48,392 nucleotides of DNA from Mycolicibacterium sp. (GTDB taxonomy: Bacteria; Actinomycetota; Actinomycetes; Mycobacteriales; Mycobacteriaceae): assembly GCF_017853185.1 (NCBI RefSeq), contig NZ_JAFMJZ010000007.1:1-48392 (forward strand), given 5' to 3'. This document shows, piece by piece, positions 33,623 to 41,667 of the stretch. The stretch's first letter is position 1. The number at the start of each line of letters is the position of its first letter. Under the pieces are notes generated by a model. The model was not told the origin of the DNA and made no database searches. It saw only the letters and a list, made by a program, of their open reading frames with translations. The position numbers and the translations under genes were made by a program.

Positions 33623-33683
33623 GTTGAGTGAGGAACCTTGCAGACAAAGTGCGAGTGCGTCTCTGCAAGGCTCCTCACTCGAC
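33623..33683. terminator. Long hairpin after the FadE34-like gene
   Basis: The arm at 33623-33644 pairs with 33662-33683 over 22 positions, with one A-C mismatch and one G-U pair, and encloses a 17-nt loop. It starts 12 bp after the dehydrogenase stop and ends 42 bp before the phosphatase ATG. No T-run follows, as is common in mycobacteria. The loop and right arm (GTGCGAGTGCGTCT) resemble the hairpin at 47412-47479. Confidence 0.6.
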
Positions 33684-33712
33684 GGAAAAATGGGCATCTG
33701 ACGCCGGTGCCA

Positions 33713-33718
33713 TAGGGT
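33713..33718 (+). promoter_or_regulatory. -10 element TAGGGT for phosphatase 1
   Basis: TAGGGT ends 7 nt before the ATG at 33726, which predicts a start point at or beside the first codon. No Shine-Dalgarno sequence is present. No clear -35 is visible. Confidence 0.45.
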
Positions 33719-33725
33719 GGTTTTC

Positions 33726-35843
33726 ATGAACCGGGCGTACGGAGCTGAATTCGTTCGCCTGTTCACCATGGTGTTCCTGGCGTTCACCACCGGTGCGGTG
33801 TTGTCCTGGGAGTCCTTCGGCTCGGATATCGGTCCCTCGTTCTTCTACCCGTCGGCCGGTGTCACCGCCGCCGCCATGATGCTCAGCCGGCGTGCGCTGT
33901 GGCCCGCGGTCGCCGCCGCCGTCGTCCCCGCCGAGATCCTGGTCGACACCTTCTACGGGAGCCCGCTGCCGCTGTCGCTGGCCTTCGCCGCGTCCAATGT
34001 GGTGGAACCGTTGATCGGGGCGTCGCTGGTGCTGGCCTGGTGCGGTGGCCGGCCGGATCTGCGCAGGCGCAAGGATTTCGTGCTGTTCCTCCTCGGTGCC
34101 TGCCTGGCCGGGCCGTTCGTGGGTGGACTCATCGGCGGCACCGCCAGCGCGATGAACAGTGGCGCCCCGTGGCTCAGCACGGCGGTCACCTGGTGGTCCG
34201 GTGATGCGCTCGGCGTGCTGGTGATGGCCTCGCCGATCCTGTTGTGGACCTACCAGTCCGACGTCCTGCGGCGCCGCCCGTGGGAGACGGCCGGGGTGTT
34301 GACAGTGACCGCGGCGCTGTCGATCGCGTCCTTCTGGACCGAGGCCCCGCCGTCGATGCTGATCCTTCCGGTCCTGGCCTGGGCGGCCTTCCGGCTCGAC
34401 ATGCTCGGCGCCGCGATAGCCGGCGCCCTGGCCGCGTTCCTGGCCAACACGATGACGATGCACGGACGGGGACTGTTCCGCAGCGCGAACGTCTCACAGG
34501 AGGCCCGGGTCGTCCTCACCCAGGCCTTCGTCGCGACCATCCTGGTGGTCGCCATGCTGATCGGGCAGGAGGCCGCGGCGCGGCTGAACGCGGTGCGGGA
34601 ACGGGAGACCGAGCGCCGGGAACGGATGCGCCTGGAGACCCTCGCACGGCTGGCCCGCCAGCTGTCCGCCGCCCTCACGCCGCAGGACATCGGTCAGGCG
34701 CTGCAGAGCGAGGTGCTCAACGAGGCCGACGCCCAGGGCCTCAGTCTCGGACTGGTCAGCGCCGACGGCAGCAGGCTGGAATGGATCACCATGTCCGGCT
34801 ACCCCGCCGCGATGACCCAGGCGTTCGGAAACGGTGTCAGCCTGGACGTGCGGACGGCGGCCACCGATTCGGTCCGATCGGGCAAGCAGATCGAGATCCA
34901 GACGGCCGCCGAGTACGCCGCGGTGTATCCCGAAGCCGCGCAGTGGGTGCTGGGCGGCGGGGTTGAGGCGGTAATGAGCTGGCCGCTGGATTCCGGCGGG
35001 GCGCCGTTCGGAGCACTGGTCCTGACGTGGTCCGAATCGCAGCCGATGGACATCTCGCAACGCGCCTACATCTCGGCGGTGGCCACCATGGTGAGCCAGG
35101 CATTGGTACGGGCGCGCCTCTACGCCGACGAGCATGCCCGCGCGGCGGTGCTGCATTCGGTGGCCCAACCGGTGGCCCAGGTCGACGCGATCGGACTCGA
35201 GTACCGCGCGCTGTACCAACCCGCCGATGCCGCGCGCGGATTGGGCGGTGACTGGTACAGCGTGCTGGCACTCCCGGACCACCGGACCTATCTGTCCGTC
35301 GGAGACGTCATCGGTCACGGACTGCTCTCCGTCGAGGACATGGCGCGGCTGCGCAGCACCGGGAACGCCTATGCCCATCAGGGCCTGGCGCCGGCGCAGA
35401 TCCTCACCGAGCTGAATCGCTTCGCCACCCATCAGATTCGCGGTGAGTTCGCCAGCACCCTGGTGGCGATCTTCGATCCGCTGACCAACTCGTTGACCTA
35501 CAGTTCGGCCGGTCACCTGCCGGCCCTGCTGCGCCGAGACCAGACCGGCGAGGTGATCCGGCTCGCTCATTCGCAGGGGCCGTTGCTCGGACCGTTCGAC
35601 GACGCCGTCTACGTCCAGTGCAGTGTTTCGGTGCGTCCCGGTGATGTGCTGGTGATGTACACCGACGGACTCGTCGAGCACCACGACGAGGATCTCCGGG
35701 CCGGGATCTCCCACCTCGAGCACGTGCTGGAGGCCTGGCCGCCGGCCGCCCTGCTGGACTGCGAGGCCCTGGCGCAGGACGTGGCCCCGGCCCCGCACGA
35801 CGACGACCTCTGCCTGCTGATGGTGCGCTTCGGTCCCGGCTGA
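33726..35843 (+). CDS. MASE1-GAF-SpoIIE (PP2C) membrane phosphatase, paralogue 1
   Basis: The 705-residue protein has an N-terminal MASE1 sensor of about eight helices (1-285), a charged coiled-coil linker (RERETERRERMRLETL), a GAF domain (about 300-470) and a C-terminal SpoIIE/RsbU-type Ser/Thr phosphatase (about 485-700) with GGDWY, VGDVIGHG, MYTDGLVE and a final DDDLCLLMVR. Such enzymes usually dephosphorylate an anti-anti-sigma protein. In this copy the second Asp of the family GGDWYD motif is Ser (about residue 512), so metal binding may be altered. It lies 38 bp upstream of paralogue 2. Confidence 0.9.
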   Translation: MNRAYGAEFVRLFTMVFLAFTTGAVLSWESFGSDIGPSFFYPSAGVTAAAMMLSRRALWPAVAAAVVPAEILVDTFYGSPLPLSLAFAASNVVEPLIGASLVLAWCGGRPDLRRRKDFVLFLLGACLAGPFVGGLIGGTASAMNSGAPWLSTAVTWWSGDALGVLVMASPILLWTYQSDVLRRRPWETAGVLTVTAALSIASFWTEAPPSMLILPVLAWAAFRLDMLGAAIAGALAAFLANTMTMHGRGLFRSANVSQEARVVLTQAFVATILVVAMLIGQEAAARLNAVRERETERRERMRLETLARLARQLSAALTPQDIGQALQSEVLNEADAQGLSLGLVSADGSRLEWITMSGYPAAMTQAFGNGVSLDVRTAATDSVRSGKQIEIQTAAEYAAVYPEAAQWVLGGGVEAVMSWPLDSGGAPFGALVLTWSESQPMDISQRAYISAVATMVSQALVRARLYADEHARAAVLHSVAQPVAQVDAIGLEYRALYQPADAARGLGGDWYSVLALPDHRTYLSVGDVIGHGLLSVEDMARLRSTGNAYAHQGLAPAQILTELNRFATHQIRGEFASTLVAIFDPLTNSLTYSSAGHLPALLRRDQTGEVIRLAHSQGPLLGPFDDAVYVQCSVSVRPGDVLVMYTDGLVEHHDEDLRAGISHLEHVLEAWPPAALLDCEALAQDVAPAPHDDDLCLLMVRFGPG

Positions 35844-35869
35844 CACCCCCAGGGCTCCAAGGTGGTCGA

Positions 35870-35875
35870 TAGTCT
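35870..35875 (+). promoter_or_regulatory. -10 element TAGTCT for phosphatase 2
   Basis: TAGTCT ends 6 nt before the ATG at 35882, again predicting a leaderless message. This separate promoter means paralogue 2 need not depend on read-through from paralogue 1. Confidence 0.45.
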
Positions 35876-35881
35876 GCTGAC

Positions 35882-38020
35882 ATGAGCCCGAGCGGGGGAG
35901 ACCGGGACGCTGATGTCCGGCGTACCGCCACCGGCTTGTTCACTGCGGTGTTCGTGGCCTATGCCGCCGGTTCAGTGCTGTCGTGGGAGGCCTTCGGGGC
36001 CACGGTGGGTCCGGCCTTCTTCCCCTCAGCCGGTGTCACGGTGGCCGCGATGCTGCTCAGCCGGCGTTCGCTGTGGCCGGTGATCGTCGTGGCGGTGCTG
36101 CTCGCGGAGTTCCTGGTCGACGTCGTCTACGGCGAGCTTCCCACCGAGGTGATCGGCTATGCGATCGCGAATGCGGTCGAACCGGTGGTGGGCGCCGCCC
36201 TGGTGCGCGCCTGGTGCGGCGGCACACCCGATCTGCGCCACCGCAAGGACCTCCTGCTGTTCATCGCCGGCGCCTGCATCGTGGGGCCGTTGGTGGGGGC
36301 GCTGATCGGCGGCTGGAACATCTCGGTGCTGCATCACGTCTGGTTCCCCGCCGCGGTCGTGCACTGGTTCGCCGGTGACGCGATCGGTGTCCTGGTGGTG
36401 GCCGCGCCGATCCTGTTGTGGCGCAAGCAGTCCTACGTCATCCGGGATCGGCCCTGGGAGACCGCCTGCGTTCTCGCCGCGTCCGCCCTGGTCTCGGTCG
36501 GGGCGTTCTGGAGCCAGATCCCGCCGTCGATGCTGGTGCTGCCCATTCTGGCCTGGGCCGCATTGCGGCTCGACATGATCGGCGCCGCGACGGCCGGAAT
36601 CGTGGTGGCCTTCGTGGCCAACATCATGACCGTCTCCGGCCGTGGACTGTTCATCAAGATGGACATGCCGGAAGCCAGCAAGCTGGCGCTCGCGCAGGTT
36701 TTCATCGCCGTCAATGTGCTCGTCGCCATGCTGATCGCGCAGGAGGCCGCCGCGCGGATGCGAGCCGTCCGCGAACGCGAGGTGGAGCGACGCGAACGGT
36801 TGCGTCTGGAAACGCTGGCGCGGCTGGGGCAGCAATTGGCGGCGGCACTGACCCCTAAGGACATCGGTGATGCGCTGGAGGGCCAGGTCCTCAACGAGGC
36901 CGGTGCCAAGGCGGTGAACCTGGGCCTGGTCGGTCCCGATCGACAGACGCTGGAATGGATCACCATGGCCGGCTACCCGCAGGCCGTGCTTGACGAGTTC
37001 GGCGGCGGTGTGGCGATCAGTGAGCGGACCGTGGCCACCGACGTGGTGCGATCCGGTCAGCCGGTGCTGGTGCGGACATCGGCGGAATACGCGCGGCGTT
37101 ATCCCGCCAAGGTGTACTGGCAACAGATGAGCGGCACCGAGAGCGTGGTGGGCTGGCCGCTGTCATCCGGTGGCTCTCCGATCGGGGCGCTGCTGCTGGT
37201 GTGGTCGGAGCGCCAGCCACTCAATGCCGCCCAGCTCGCCTACGTCTCGGCGGTGGCCACCCTGGTGAGTCAGGCCCTCGTGCGTGCCCGGATCTACGCC
37301 GACGAACACGCCCGGGCTGCCGTGCTGCAATCGGCGGTGCTGCCGACCACGCCGACCGGCACCCTCGGACTGGACCTGTGCGTCGTCTACGAACCGGCCG
37401 ACGTCGCCCAGGGGCTGGGCGGCGACTGGTACGACCTGATGCGGATTCCGGGCGATCGCCGGTACCTCGCCGTGGGCGATGTGGTGGGACACGGCTTGCC
37501 GGCGGTGGAGGACATGGCCCAGTTGCGCAGCGCCGGCCGGGCGATGGCCCACCAGGGGCTTTCCCCGTCGCGGTTGCTCGCCGAACTCAACGGTTTCACC
37601 AGGGACGCCAGCCGGGGCAAGTTCGCCACCATGGCGGTCGTCATTCTGGATTCCGCAGCCGGCACGCTGACCTACGGTTCGGCCGGGCACCCGCCCTGCC
37701 TGCTGCGGCGGGCCGCGACCGGTGCGGTGATCCGACTCTTCGACGCCCAGGGTCCGGTCCTCGGTCCGCTGGAGGACATCGACTATCCGGAGATGACGGT
37801 GCCCGTCGCACCCGGAGACGTCCTGGTGATGTACACCGACGGTCTGGTCGAATCCCGCGGTTCGGACATCGAAGTCGGCATCGCGCGACTCGAGCAGATC
37901 ATCGCCGGGTGGGGTCCGGACGCCGTGCTGCCCGACGGATGCGCGTCGTTGCAGGAAGTGCTTGCCCCCCGGCCGCGCAGCGACGACATCTGCATCATCG
38001 CCGTGCGGTTCGGCGACTAG
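35882..38020 (+). CDS. MASE1-GAF-SpoIIE (PP2C) membrane phosphatase, paralogue 2
   Basis: The 712-residue protein repeats the layout of paralogue 1: MASE1 (to about 290), a coiled linker with RERE and ERRERLRLETLARL, GAF, then SpoIIE phosphatase. Catalytic motifs are intact: GLGGDWYD (about 510-517), VGDVVGHG, MYTDGLVESRG and DDICIIAVR. Paralogues 1 and 2 match closely along their length, including ALTPQDIG/ALTPKDIG and VLNEA, so they arose by tandem duplication. Its TAG stop overlaps the TAG stop of the convergent unknown gene within CTAG (38017-38020). Confidence 0.92.
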   Translation: MSPSGGDRDADVRRTATGLFTAVFVAYAAGSVLSWEAFGATVGPAFFPSAGVTVAAMLLSRRSLWPVIVVAVLLAEFLVDVVYGELPTEVIGYAIANAVEPVVGAALVRAWCGGTPDLRHRKDLLLFIAGACIVGPLVGALIGGWNISVLHHVWFPAAVVHWFAGDAIGVLVVAAPILLWRKQSYVIRDRPWETACVLAASALVSVGAFWSQIPPSMLVLPILAWAALRLDMIGAATAGIVVAFVANIMTVSGRGLFIKMDMPEASKLALAQVFIAVNVLVAMLIAQEAAARMRAVREREVERRERLRLETLARLGQQLAAALTPKDIGDALEGQVLNEAGAKAVNLGLVGPDRQTLEWITMAGYPQAVLDEFGGGVAISERTVATDVVRSGQPVLVRTSAEYARRYPAKVYWQQMSGTESVVGWPLSSGGSPIGALLLVWSERQPLNAAQLAYVSAVATLVSQALVRARIYADEHARAAVLQSAVLPTTPTGTLGLDLCVVYEPADVAQGLGGDWYDLMRIPGDRRYLAVGDVVGHGLPAVEDMAQLRSAGRAMAHQGLSPSRLLAELNGFTRDASRGKFATMAVVILDSAAGTLTYGSAGHPPCLLRRAATGAVIRLFDAQGPVLGPLEDIDYPEMTVPVAPGDVLVMYTDGLVESRGSDIEVGIARLEQIIAGWGPDAVLPDGCASLQEVLAPRPRSDDICIIAVRFGD

Positions 38021-38442
38021 ACCCCGAGCAGGCTGACCCCGGACTCGCCGGCCTGTGCGGCGGCCAGGTCGGCAGGGGCGACCGCACCGTGGCGAACCAC
38101 CACCGCGCCCGCTGAGGCCCAGTCGGCGAGCGCCTCGTCGATCGGCCCGGAGAACACCAGGACCGCGGCCACCATGTGGCGGCCGGTGATGGTGTCGACC
38201 ACGATGTCGAGGTCGGACTGGCTCAGCAGTCGGGTGTCCAGGGCGTCGAATTCGGCGAGGCCGGCATCGACCCGGCTGGCCGGCACCGTGCTGGCGATGC
38301 CCTGGATCGAGCGGATGAACTCGGCGTCGAGCACCGTGACCGAGCCGGATTCGGCGAGGGTGTGCAGCCGGTCGAAGCCGGCGCGCACCGGCGCGGACTC
38401 CTCGAATTCGACGACGACGTACTGGGTATCGGTCACGCTCAC
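38017..38442 (-). CDS. Unknown 141-residue protein in the hypAB operon (DUF1269/DUF6325-like)
   Basis: The protein has no signal peptide and no Cys. Its order of elements (YVVVEFEE, GSVTVLDAEFIRSI, RLLSQSDLDIV, VLVFSGPIDEALADW, AVVVRHGAV) resembles the DUF1269/DUF6325 group of small uncharacterised proteins, but I am not certain. The GTG start overlaps the hypB stop by 4 bp, so it is translated together with hypB. It sits between hydrogenase maturation and phosphatase genes and could connect the two. This is a guess from position. Confidence 0.7.
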   Translation of the reverse strand: MSVTDTQYVVVEFEESAPVRAGFDRLHTLAESGSVTVLDAEFIRSIQGIASTVPASRVDAGLAEFDALDTRLLSQSDLDIVVDTITGRHMVAAVLVFSGPIDEALADWASAGAVVVRHGAVAPADLAAAQAGESGVSLLGV

Positions 38443-39221
38443 TTCTTAGCACCTGCCCGCGCGAAGTCGCGCAGCCAGTCGAACCAGGCGCTCATGCCCT
38501 CGCCGGTGCGGGCGCTGACCGGCAGGATGGTGGCCGTCGGGTTCACCTCGCGGACGCGGGCGACGTAGATGTCGACGTCGGCGTCCAGGTGCGGCACCAG
38601 GTCGATCTTGTTGAGCAGCACCACATCCACCGAACGGAACATCACCGGATACTTCAGCGGCTTGTCCTCACCTTCGGTGACCGAGTACACCATCGCCTTG
38701 GCGTGCTCACCGACGTCGAACTCGGCCGGGCACACCAGGTTTCCGACGTTCTCGATCACCACCAGGTCCAGTGCGCCCAGGTCCAGGCCCTGCAGTGCCC
38801 GGTTGACCATCGGGGCGTCGAGATGGCATTCGCCGCCGAAGCCGTTGTTGGTGTTCAGCAGCGAGATCTGCGCACCGCGGCCGCCGAGTTTGGCGGCGTC
38901 GAGGTCGGTGGCGATATCGCCCTCGACGATGCCGACGGCGACCTCGCCGGCCAGTTCGTCGAGGGTGGCCGCCAGCACGGTGGTCTTGCCCGATCCGGGC
39001 GAGCTCATCAGGTTCAGCGCTCGAATCCCGTTGGCCTCGAAGGCTTCCCGGTTGATCGCGGCGCGGTTGTCGTTCTCGGCGAAGATCGACTCCAGCACCT
39101 CGATACGCTCGGTGCCGGTCGCATAGCCGCTGTGGTCGCCGAGGTGATCGTGGTGGTGATCCCCATGATCGTGATCGTGGCTGTGCTCGGTGCCGTCGTC
39201 GTGACGGTGAAAACGACCCAT
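38439..39221 (-). CDS. hypB: HypB, GTPase for nickel insertion into [NiFe]-hydrogenase
   Basis: The 260-residue protein has a His-rich nickel-storage N-terminus (12 His among residues 5-30), then a G3E-type GTPase: Walker A SSPGSGKT (about 73-80), GDIATD, the metal-binding Cys-His in GECHLDA, and NKIDLVP for guanine recognition. It works with HypA to deliver nickel to the hydrogenase large subunit after HypC-F have added the iron ligands. It is 6 bp after hypA and overlaps the next gene by 4 bp. Confidence 0.95.
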   Translation of the reverse strand: MGRFHRHDDGTEHSHDHDHGDHHHDHLGDHSGYATGTERIEVLESIFAENDNRAAINREAFEANGIRALNLMSSPGSGKTTVLAATLDELAGEVAVGIVEGDIATDLDAAKLGGRGAQISLLNTNNGFGGECHLDAPMVNRALQGLDLGALDLVVIENVGNLVCPAEFDVGEHAKAMVYSVTEGEDKPLKYPVMFRSVDVVLLNKIDLVPHLDADVDIYVARVREVNPTATILPVSARTGEGMSAWFDWLRDFARAGAKK

Positions 39222-39227
39222 TTCTTT

Positions 39228-39572
39228 TCAGACCCTCTCGGAGACTTCCAACGAGGTCACCAGGAACTCCTCGCCCCGGACCACTTCCACATCGCCGCTG
39301 TCGCACTGCGGGCACATCACCGACCACCGGGAGGCGATCTCGGACTGCGCGCCGCAGGCGCGGCACTTCACCTCGGCCGGCACCAGCTCCAGTTCCAGTT
39401 CGGCCTCGGCCATGTCCTCGTGGTCGCGGACGATGGTCCAGCAGAACAGCAGGGTGTCGGGTACGACCTGACGCAGCGCGCCGACCTGCAGACGCACCAC
39501 GTCGACCCGGCGCCCGGCGGCGTGCGGTTTGACGACGCCGGCAATCGCCTGGCACAGCGACAGTTCGTGCAC
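39228..39572 (-). CDS. hypA: HypA, nickel metallochaperone
   Basis: The 114-residue protein starts with the nickel-binding VHELSL segment (His2 is the key ligand) and has the zinc domain with two Cys pairs, CRACG and CPQC. GTG at 39572 is chosen because it exposes His at position 2, and the length then fits the family. TAGCGT (39580-39585 on this strand) ends 7 nt before the GTG, so the hypA-hypB transcript is probably leaderless. It is divergent from phosphatase 3. Confidence 0.93.
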   Translation of the reverse strand: MHELSLCQAIAGVVKPHAAGRRVDVVRLQVGALRQVVPDTLLFCWTIVRDHEDMAEAELELELVPAEVKCRACGAQSEIASRWSVMCPQCDSGDVEVVRGEEFLVTSLEVSERV

Positions 39573-39617
39573 CGGCAGAACGCTACCCAAAGGGCGAAAT
39601 AGACGTGTCGTCGGCGT

Positions 39618-39623
39618 TAAGAT
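39618..39623 (+). promoter_or_regulatory. -10 element TAAGAT for phosphatase 3
   Basis: TAAGAT ends 6 nt before the GTG at 39630, again a leaderless arrangement. The hypA -10 lies 33 bp away on the opposite strand, so the two transcripts start back to back. Confidence 0.5.
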
Positions 39624-39629
39624 CCCGCC

Positions 39630-41657
39630 GTGGGGCGTCATGAGGGGGTGTCCGCACCGTCCGCCCCGATCCGGGTGTTCGTCATCGTGTTCGTGGCCTA
39701 CCTTGCCGGCGCGGTCGCTTCGGCGTGGGCGTTCGGTTCCACGACGGCCTCAGCGTTTTTCGTACCGGGCGGGATGACCGTCGCGGCACTGTTGCTGACG
39801 CATCGCTCCCGGTGGCCGGTGATCATCGCGGCACTGGTGATCGCTGAACTCATCGTCGATCGGGTCAGCGGATTGAACTGGGCGATCTCGGCCGGCTTCG
39901 CCGTGGGCAACACCGCAGAGGCCCTGGTCGGTGCGGCGGTGGTCCGGGCCTGGTGCGGCGGGACCCCCGACCTGCGCAGGACAAGAGATCTGACCGTGTA
40001 CGTCCTCGGTGCTGCCGGTGTCGGCGCGCTGTGTGGCGCCCTGATCGGAGGCCTCACCAAGCTCTGGGCGTTCGGGGTGCCGCTGTTCCAGGGGATGTCG
40101 CAGTGGTTCGCCGGCGATGCGATCAGCGTTCTGACCATCGGCGCCTCGATTCTGTTGTGGAGCAGGCAATCCCACATCCTGCGGTCACGTCCGCTGGAAA
40201 CGGCCGCCATTCTCGCCGCCGCGGCGGTGGGGTCGGTCATCGCGTTCAGCACGGAGATCCTCCCGGCCACCACCACGCTGCCGGTGCTGGCCGTCGCGGC
40301 GGTGCGCCTCGGGGTTCTGGGCACCGCGCTGACCGGAGTGATCGTGGCCGCGATCGGCAACTACCTCACCGGATCGCAGCACGGGCTCCTCGGTCACGCC
40401 GATACCGCTGACCCGCTGAAAGTCGCACTGGCCCAGGTCTTCGTCGCGGTTCTGGTGCTGACCGCCATGGTCATCGCCCAGGAGGTGGCCACGCGGACCA
40501 GTGCCGTCCGGGAGCGGGACGTGGAGCGTGGCGAGCGGCTGCGGCTGGAGTCGCTGTCCGGGTTGGCGCAGGAACTGTCGGCCGCGCTCACCCCGCTCGA
40601 TGTCGGCAAGGTGATCGGGCGCCGGCTACCCGGCGATCTCGGTGCGACGGCGTTCAATCTGGGGCTGCTCGATCATGACCGCGGCCGGCTGGAGTGGGTG
40701 GCAGAGGAGGGTGGCCGCCACGAACCGGCCATCGCCGACGATGTGGTGCGGTCCGCCGTCCCGGTGGTCGTCGACCAGGATTCCGGATCGCTGGCCGCCT
40801 GGCCGCTGTTCTCCGGTGAGCGCGTCACCGGTGTCCTCCAGCTGGGATTCGGCCCGTCGCACCAGTTCGATGCCGAGCAGCTGACCTACATCTCCGCCGT
40901 GGCCGCGATGGTGGGTGAGGCACTGGCCCGCGCGCAGTCCTACGCCGACGAGCATGCCCGGGCGGCGGTGCTGCACTCCGCGCTGCATCCGGCCAGCCCG
41001 CCGGCGATCGTGGGGATCGAGTACTGCGTGTGTTACGAACCCGCCGACACCGTGCACGGTCTGGGCGGCGACTGGTACGACGTGCTGTCGTTGCCGGACA
41101 ACCGGACCTACCTCGCCGTCGGCGACATCGTCGGGCACGGTCTGCAGGCGGTCGAGGACATGGCCGCGATGCGTAGCGCCGGGCGCGCCCTGGCCCATCG
41201 GGGACAGTCTCCGGCCCAGATGCTGGTCGACCTCAACAGCTTCACCGAGAACGTCATCCGCAGCGAGTTCGTCACCATGGTGTCGGCGGTCTTCGACCAC
41301 ACATCCGGTGTGCTGTCCTACAGTTCCGCAGGTCATCCGCCGGCGTTCCTGCGCAAGGCTGAGACCGGCGAGGTGATCCAGCTCGTCGACGCCAACGGAC
41401 CCGTCCTGGGACCGGTGAAGAGCGCGCACTACTCCGACGGCAGCATCGCGGTCGGTCCCGGGGACATCCTCGTCATGTACACCGACGGCCTGGTGGAGGG
41501 TCCCGGGCAGGTGGTCTCGGACGGGATCTCGCGGGCCGCGCACACGGTCGCCGCCTGGCCTGCGGTGAAACTGTTCGATTGCACAGCGCTGGCCGATCAC
41601 CTTGCCCCGGCGCCGCGGTCGGACGACGTCTGCGTGCTCGTCGTTCGGTTCCGTTAA
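39630..41657 (+). CDS. MASE1-GAF-SpoIIE (PP2C) membrane phosphatase, paralogue 3
   Basis: The 675-residue protein has the same order as the other two: MASE1 (about 1-275), RERDVERGERLRLESL linker, GAF, and SpoIIE phosphatase with intact GLGGDWYD, VGDIVGHG, MYTDGLVE and DDVCVLVVR. The GAF domain is about 33 residues shorter and diverged, losing the WITM-GYP region of paralogues 1 and 2, so it may bind a different ligand or none. It lies between divergent hypA and codirectional hypF, inside the hyp cluster. Confidence 0.92.
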   Translation: MGRHEGVSAPSAPIRVFVIVFVAYLAGAVASAWAFGSTTASAFFVPGGMTVAALLLTHRSRWPVIIAALVIAELIVDRVSGLNWAISAGFAVGNTAEALVGAAVVRAWCGGTPDLRRTRDLTVYVLGAAGVGALCGALIGGLTKLWAFGVPLFQGMSQWFAGDAISVLTIGASILLWSRQSHILRSRPLETAAILAAAAVGSVIAFSTEILPATTTLPVLAVAAVRLGVLGTALTGVIVAAIGNYLTGSQHGLLGHADTADPLKVALAQVFVAVLVLTAMVIAQEVATRTSAVRERDVERGERLRLESLSGLAQELSAALTPLDVGKVIGRRLPGDLGATAFNLGLLDHDRGRLEWVAEEGGRHEPAIADDVVRSAVPVVVDQDSGSLAAWPLFSGERVTGVLQLGFGPSHQFDAEQLTYISAVAAMVGEALARAQSYADEHARAAVLHSALHPASPPAIVGIEYCVCYEPADTVHGLGGDWYDVLSLPDNRTYLAVGDIVGHGLQAVEDMAAMRSAGRALAHRGQSPAQMLVDLNSFTENVIRSEFVTMVSAVFDHTSGVLSYSSAGHPPAFLRKAETGEVIQLVDANGPVLGPVKSAHYSDGSIAVGPGDILVMYTDGLVEGPGQVVSDGISRAAHTVAAWPAVKLFDCTALADHLAPAPRSDDVCVLVVRFR

Positions 41658-41660
41658 CGT
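41655..41660 (+). promoter_or_regulatory. -10 element TAACGT for hypF
   Basis: TAACGT overlaps the TAA stop of phosphatase 3 and ends 7 nt before the hypF GTG. The context CGTTAA-n-CGCCGTGG resembles that of phosphatase 3 (CGTTAAGATCCCGCCGTGG). The hyp genes could therefore be expressed apart from the phosphatase. Confidence 0.45.
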
Positions 41661-41667
41661 AATCGCC

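Noticed and set aside
33713-33718. SigF-type -10 (GGGTAT) before phosphatase 1
   Set aside because: The sequence reads GGGTGG, and no GTTT is found at the needed distance upstream.
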